A stretch of 5,440 bases of DNA. Origin: Bacteroidales bacterium UBA755 (GTDB lineage: Bacteria; Bacteroidota; Bacteroidia; Bacteroidales; UBA932). The DNA is taken from contig DBKH01000100.1 in assembly GCA_002297815.1 (NCBI GenBank), forward strand, positions 2,768-8,207. Direction: 5' to 3'. The notes beneath the pieces were generated by a model. The model was not told the DNA's origin, did no database searches, and saw only the letters and a list, made by a program, of their open reading frames with translations. Shown here one piece after another: positions 5,163-5,440 of the stretch. The first letter of the stretch is position 1; each line of letters starts with the position of its first letter. The position numbers and the translations under genes were made by a program.

Positions 5163-5440
5163 CACCTTGAAGCGAAGTACTCGTCCTTAAAGTTAACGAG
5201 ATAGACCTTGTCGGTGGCGCGGGTGAGGGCGGTGTAGAGCCATTTGAGGTCATCTACGGTGAGTTCGTCCTGCCAGAACGGGTTGTCAATGAAGACGCAG
5301 CTCCATTGGCCGCCTTGGCTTTTGTGGCAGGTAATGGCGTTGGCGTACTTGAGCTGGAGGGCGTTGTAGTAAGGGTCCTCGCGGACGGCTTCGTAACGCT
5401 TTTTCTTGGTCGGGATGTCAGCGTAGTCCTCGTTGACTCC
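5162..5440 (-). CDS. RecD/UvrD-type superfamily 1 DNA helicase, C-terminal 92 residues only
   Basis: This is the end of an ATP-dependent superfamily 1 DNA helicase with a UvrD_C_2-like C-terminal domain, annotated in relatives as RecD-like helicase and presumed to act in DNA repair or recombination in the cytoplasm. Counting from the window edge, LKYANAITCHKSQGGQW (residues 30-46) matches helicase motif V and its preceding strand. LKWLYTALTRATDKVYLVNF (65-84) contains motif VI, YTALTRA, with the arginine finger at Arg74. The frame is open from the edge to TGA at 5164..5162, so the 5' truncation belongs to the window and not to the gene. Walker motifs are outside the view. A BREX-associated helicase is unlikely: brxHI-type proteins have other motifs, and two metabolic genes separate it from brxA. 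Confidence 0.88.
   Translation of the reverse strand, partial: GVNEDYADIPTKKKRYEAVREDPYYNALQLKYANAITCHKSQGGQWSCVFIDNPFWQDELTVDDLKWLYTALTRATDKVYLVNFKDEYFASR

Noticed and set aside
4894..5253. Minus-strand frame of 119 codons bridging the helicase end and the peptidase start
   Set aside because: It runs out of frame through the helicase C-terminus, the repeat array and the peptidase signal peptide. Neither end resembles a protein family.

Overview
All six coding regions I can support lie on the minus strand, so the window is best read from its high-coordinate end to its low-coordinate end. The organism is most likely a member of the Bacteroidales (Bacteroidota). Three things point there: a near-perfect Bacteroidota-type promoter (a TTTG-like element, 19 bp, then TAnnTTTG) in front of brxA, A/T-rich leaders without Shine-Dalgarno sequences, and a secreted family S9B dipeptidyl peptidase IV of the kind common in these bacteria. 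I cannot name the genus.

Housekeeping side (5440 down to 1611). The window opens inside the C-terminus of a RecD/UvrD-type DNA helicase (5440..5162). A 158-bp A/T-rich intergenic region follows. It holds three imperfect copies of a 22-nt motif at exactly 32-bp intervals, a GC hairpin and a candidate promoter. Next comes a complete dipeptidyl peptidase IV (5003..2874). After a 45-nt gap that carries a REP-like palindrome comes an exported protein of 405 residues (2828..1611). Its C-terminal half looks like a zinc-metallopeptidase (gluzincin) scaffold that has lost its HExxH motif. The peptidase and the exported protein are probably co-transcribed and both act outside the cytoplasm.

Defence side (1580 down to 1). 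A promoter at 1580..1550 and a leader with small palindromes precede brxA (DUF1819), brxB (DUF1788) and the first 83 codons of brxC, including its Walker A motif. The three genes are tightly coupled: an ATGA overlap between brxA and brxB, and 3 nt between brxB and brxC. This is the head of a BREX phage-defence operon that continues past the low-coordinate edge. The A-B-C order fits type 1 and is also compatible with related types; pglX, pglZ and brxL or a helicase would settle it and are not in view. No BrxR-like regulator or brxE lies before brxA.

The boundary between host genes and the defence system therefore falls in the 121 bp between 1611 and 1489. I see no RNA genes, CRISPR array, insertion sequence or intact integrase. 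BREX itself is a known system. The least explained elements are the 32-bp-phased repeats before the peptidase, the metallopeptidase-like pseudoenzyme, and the palindromic brxA leader.
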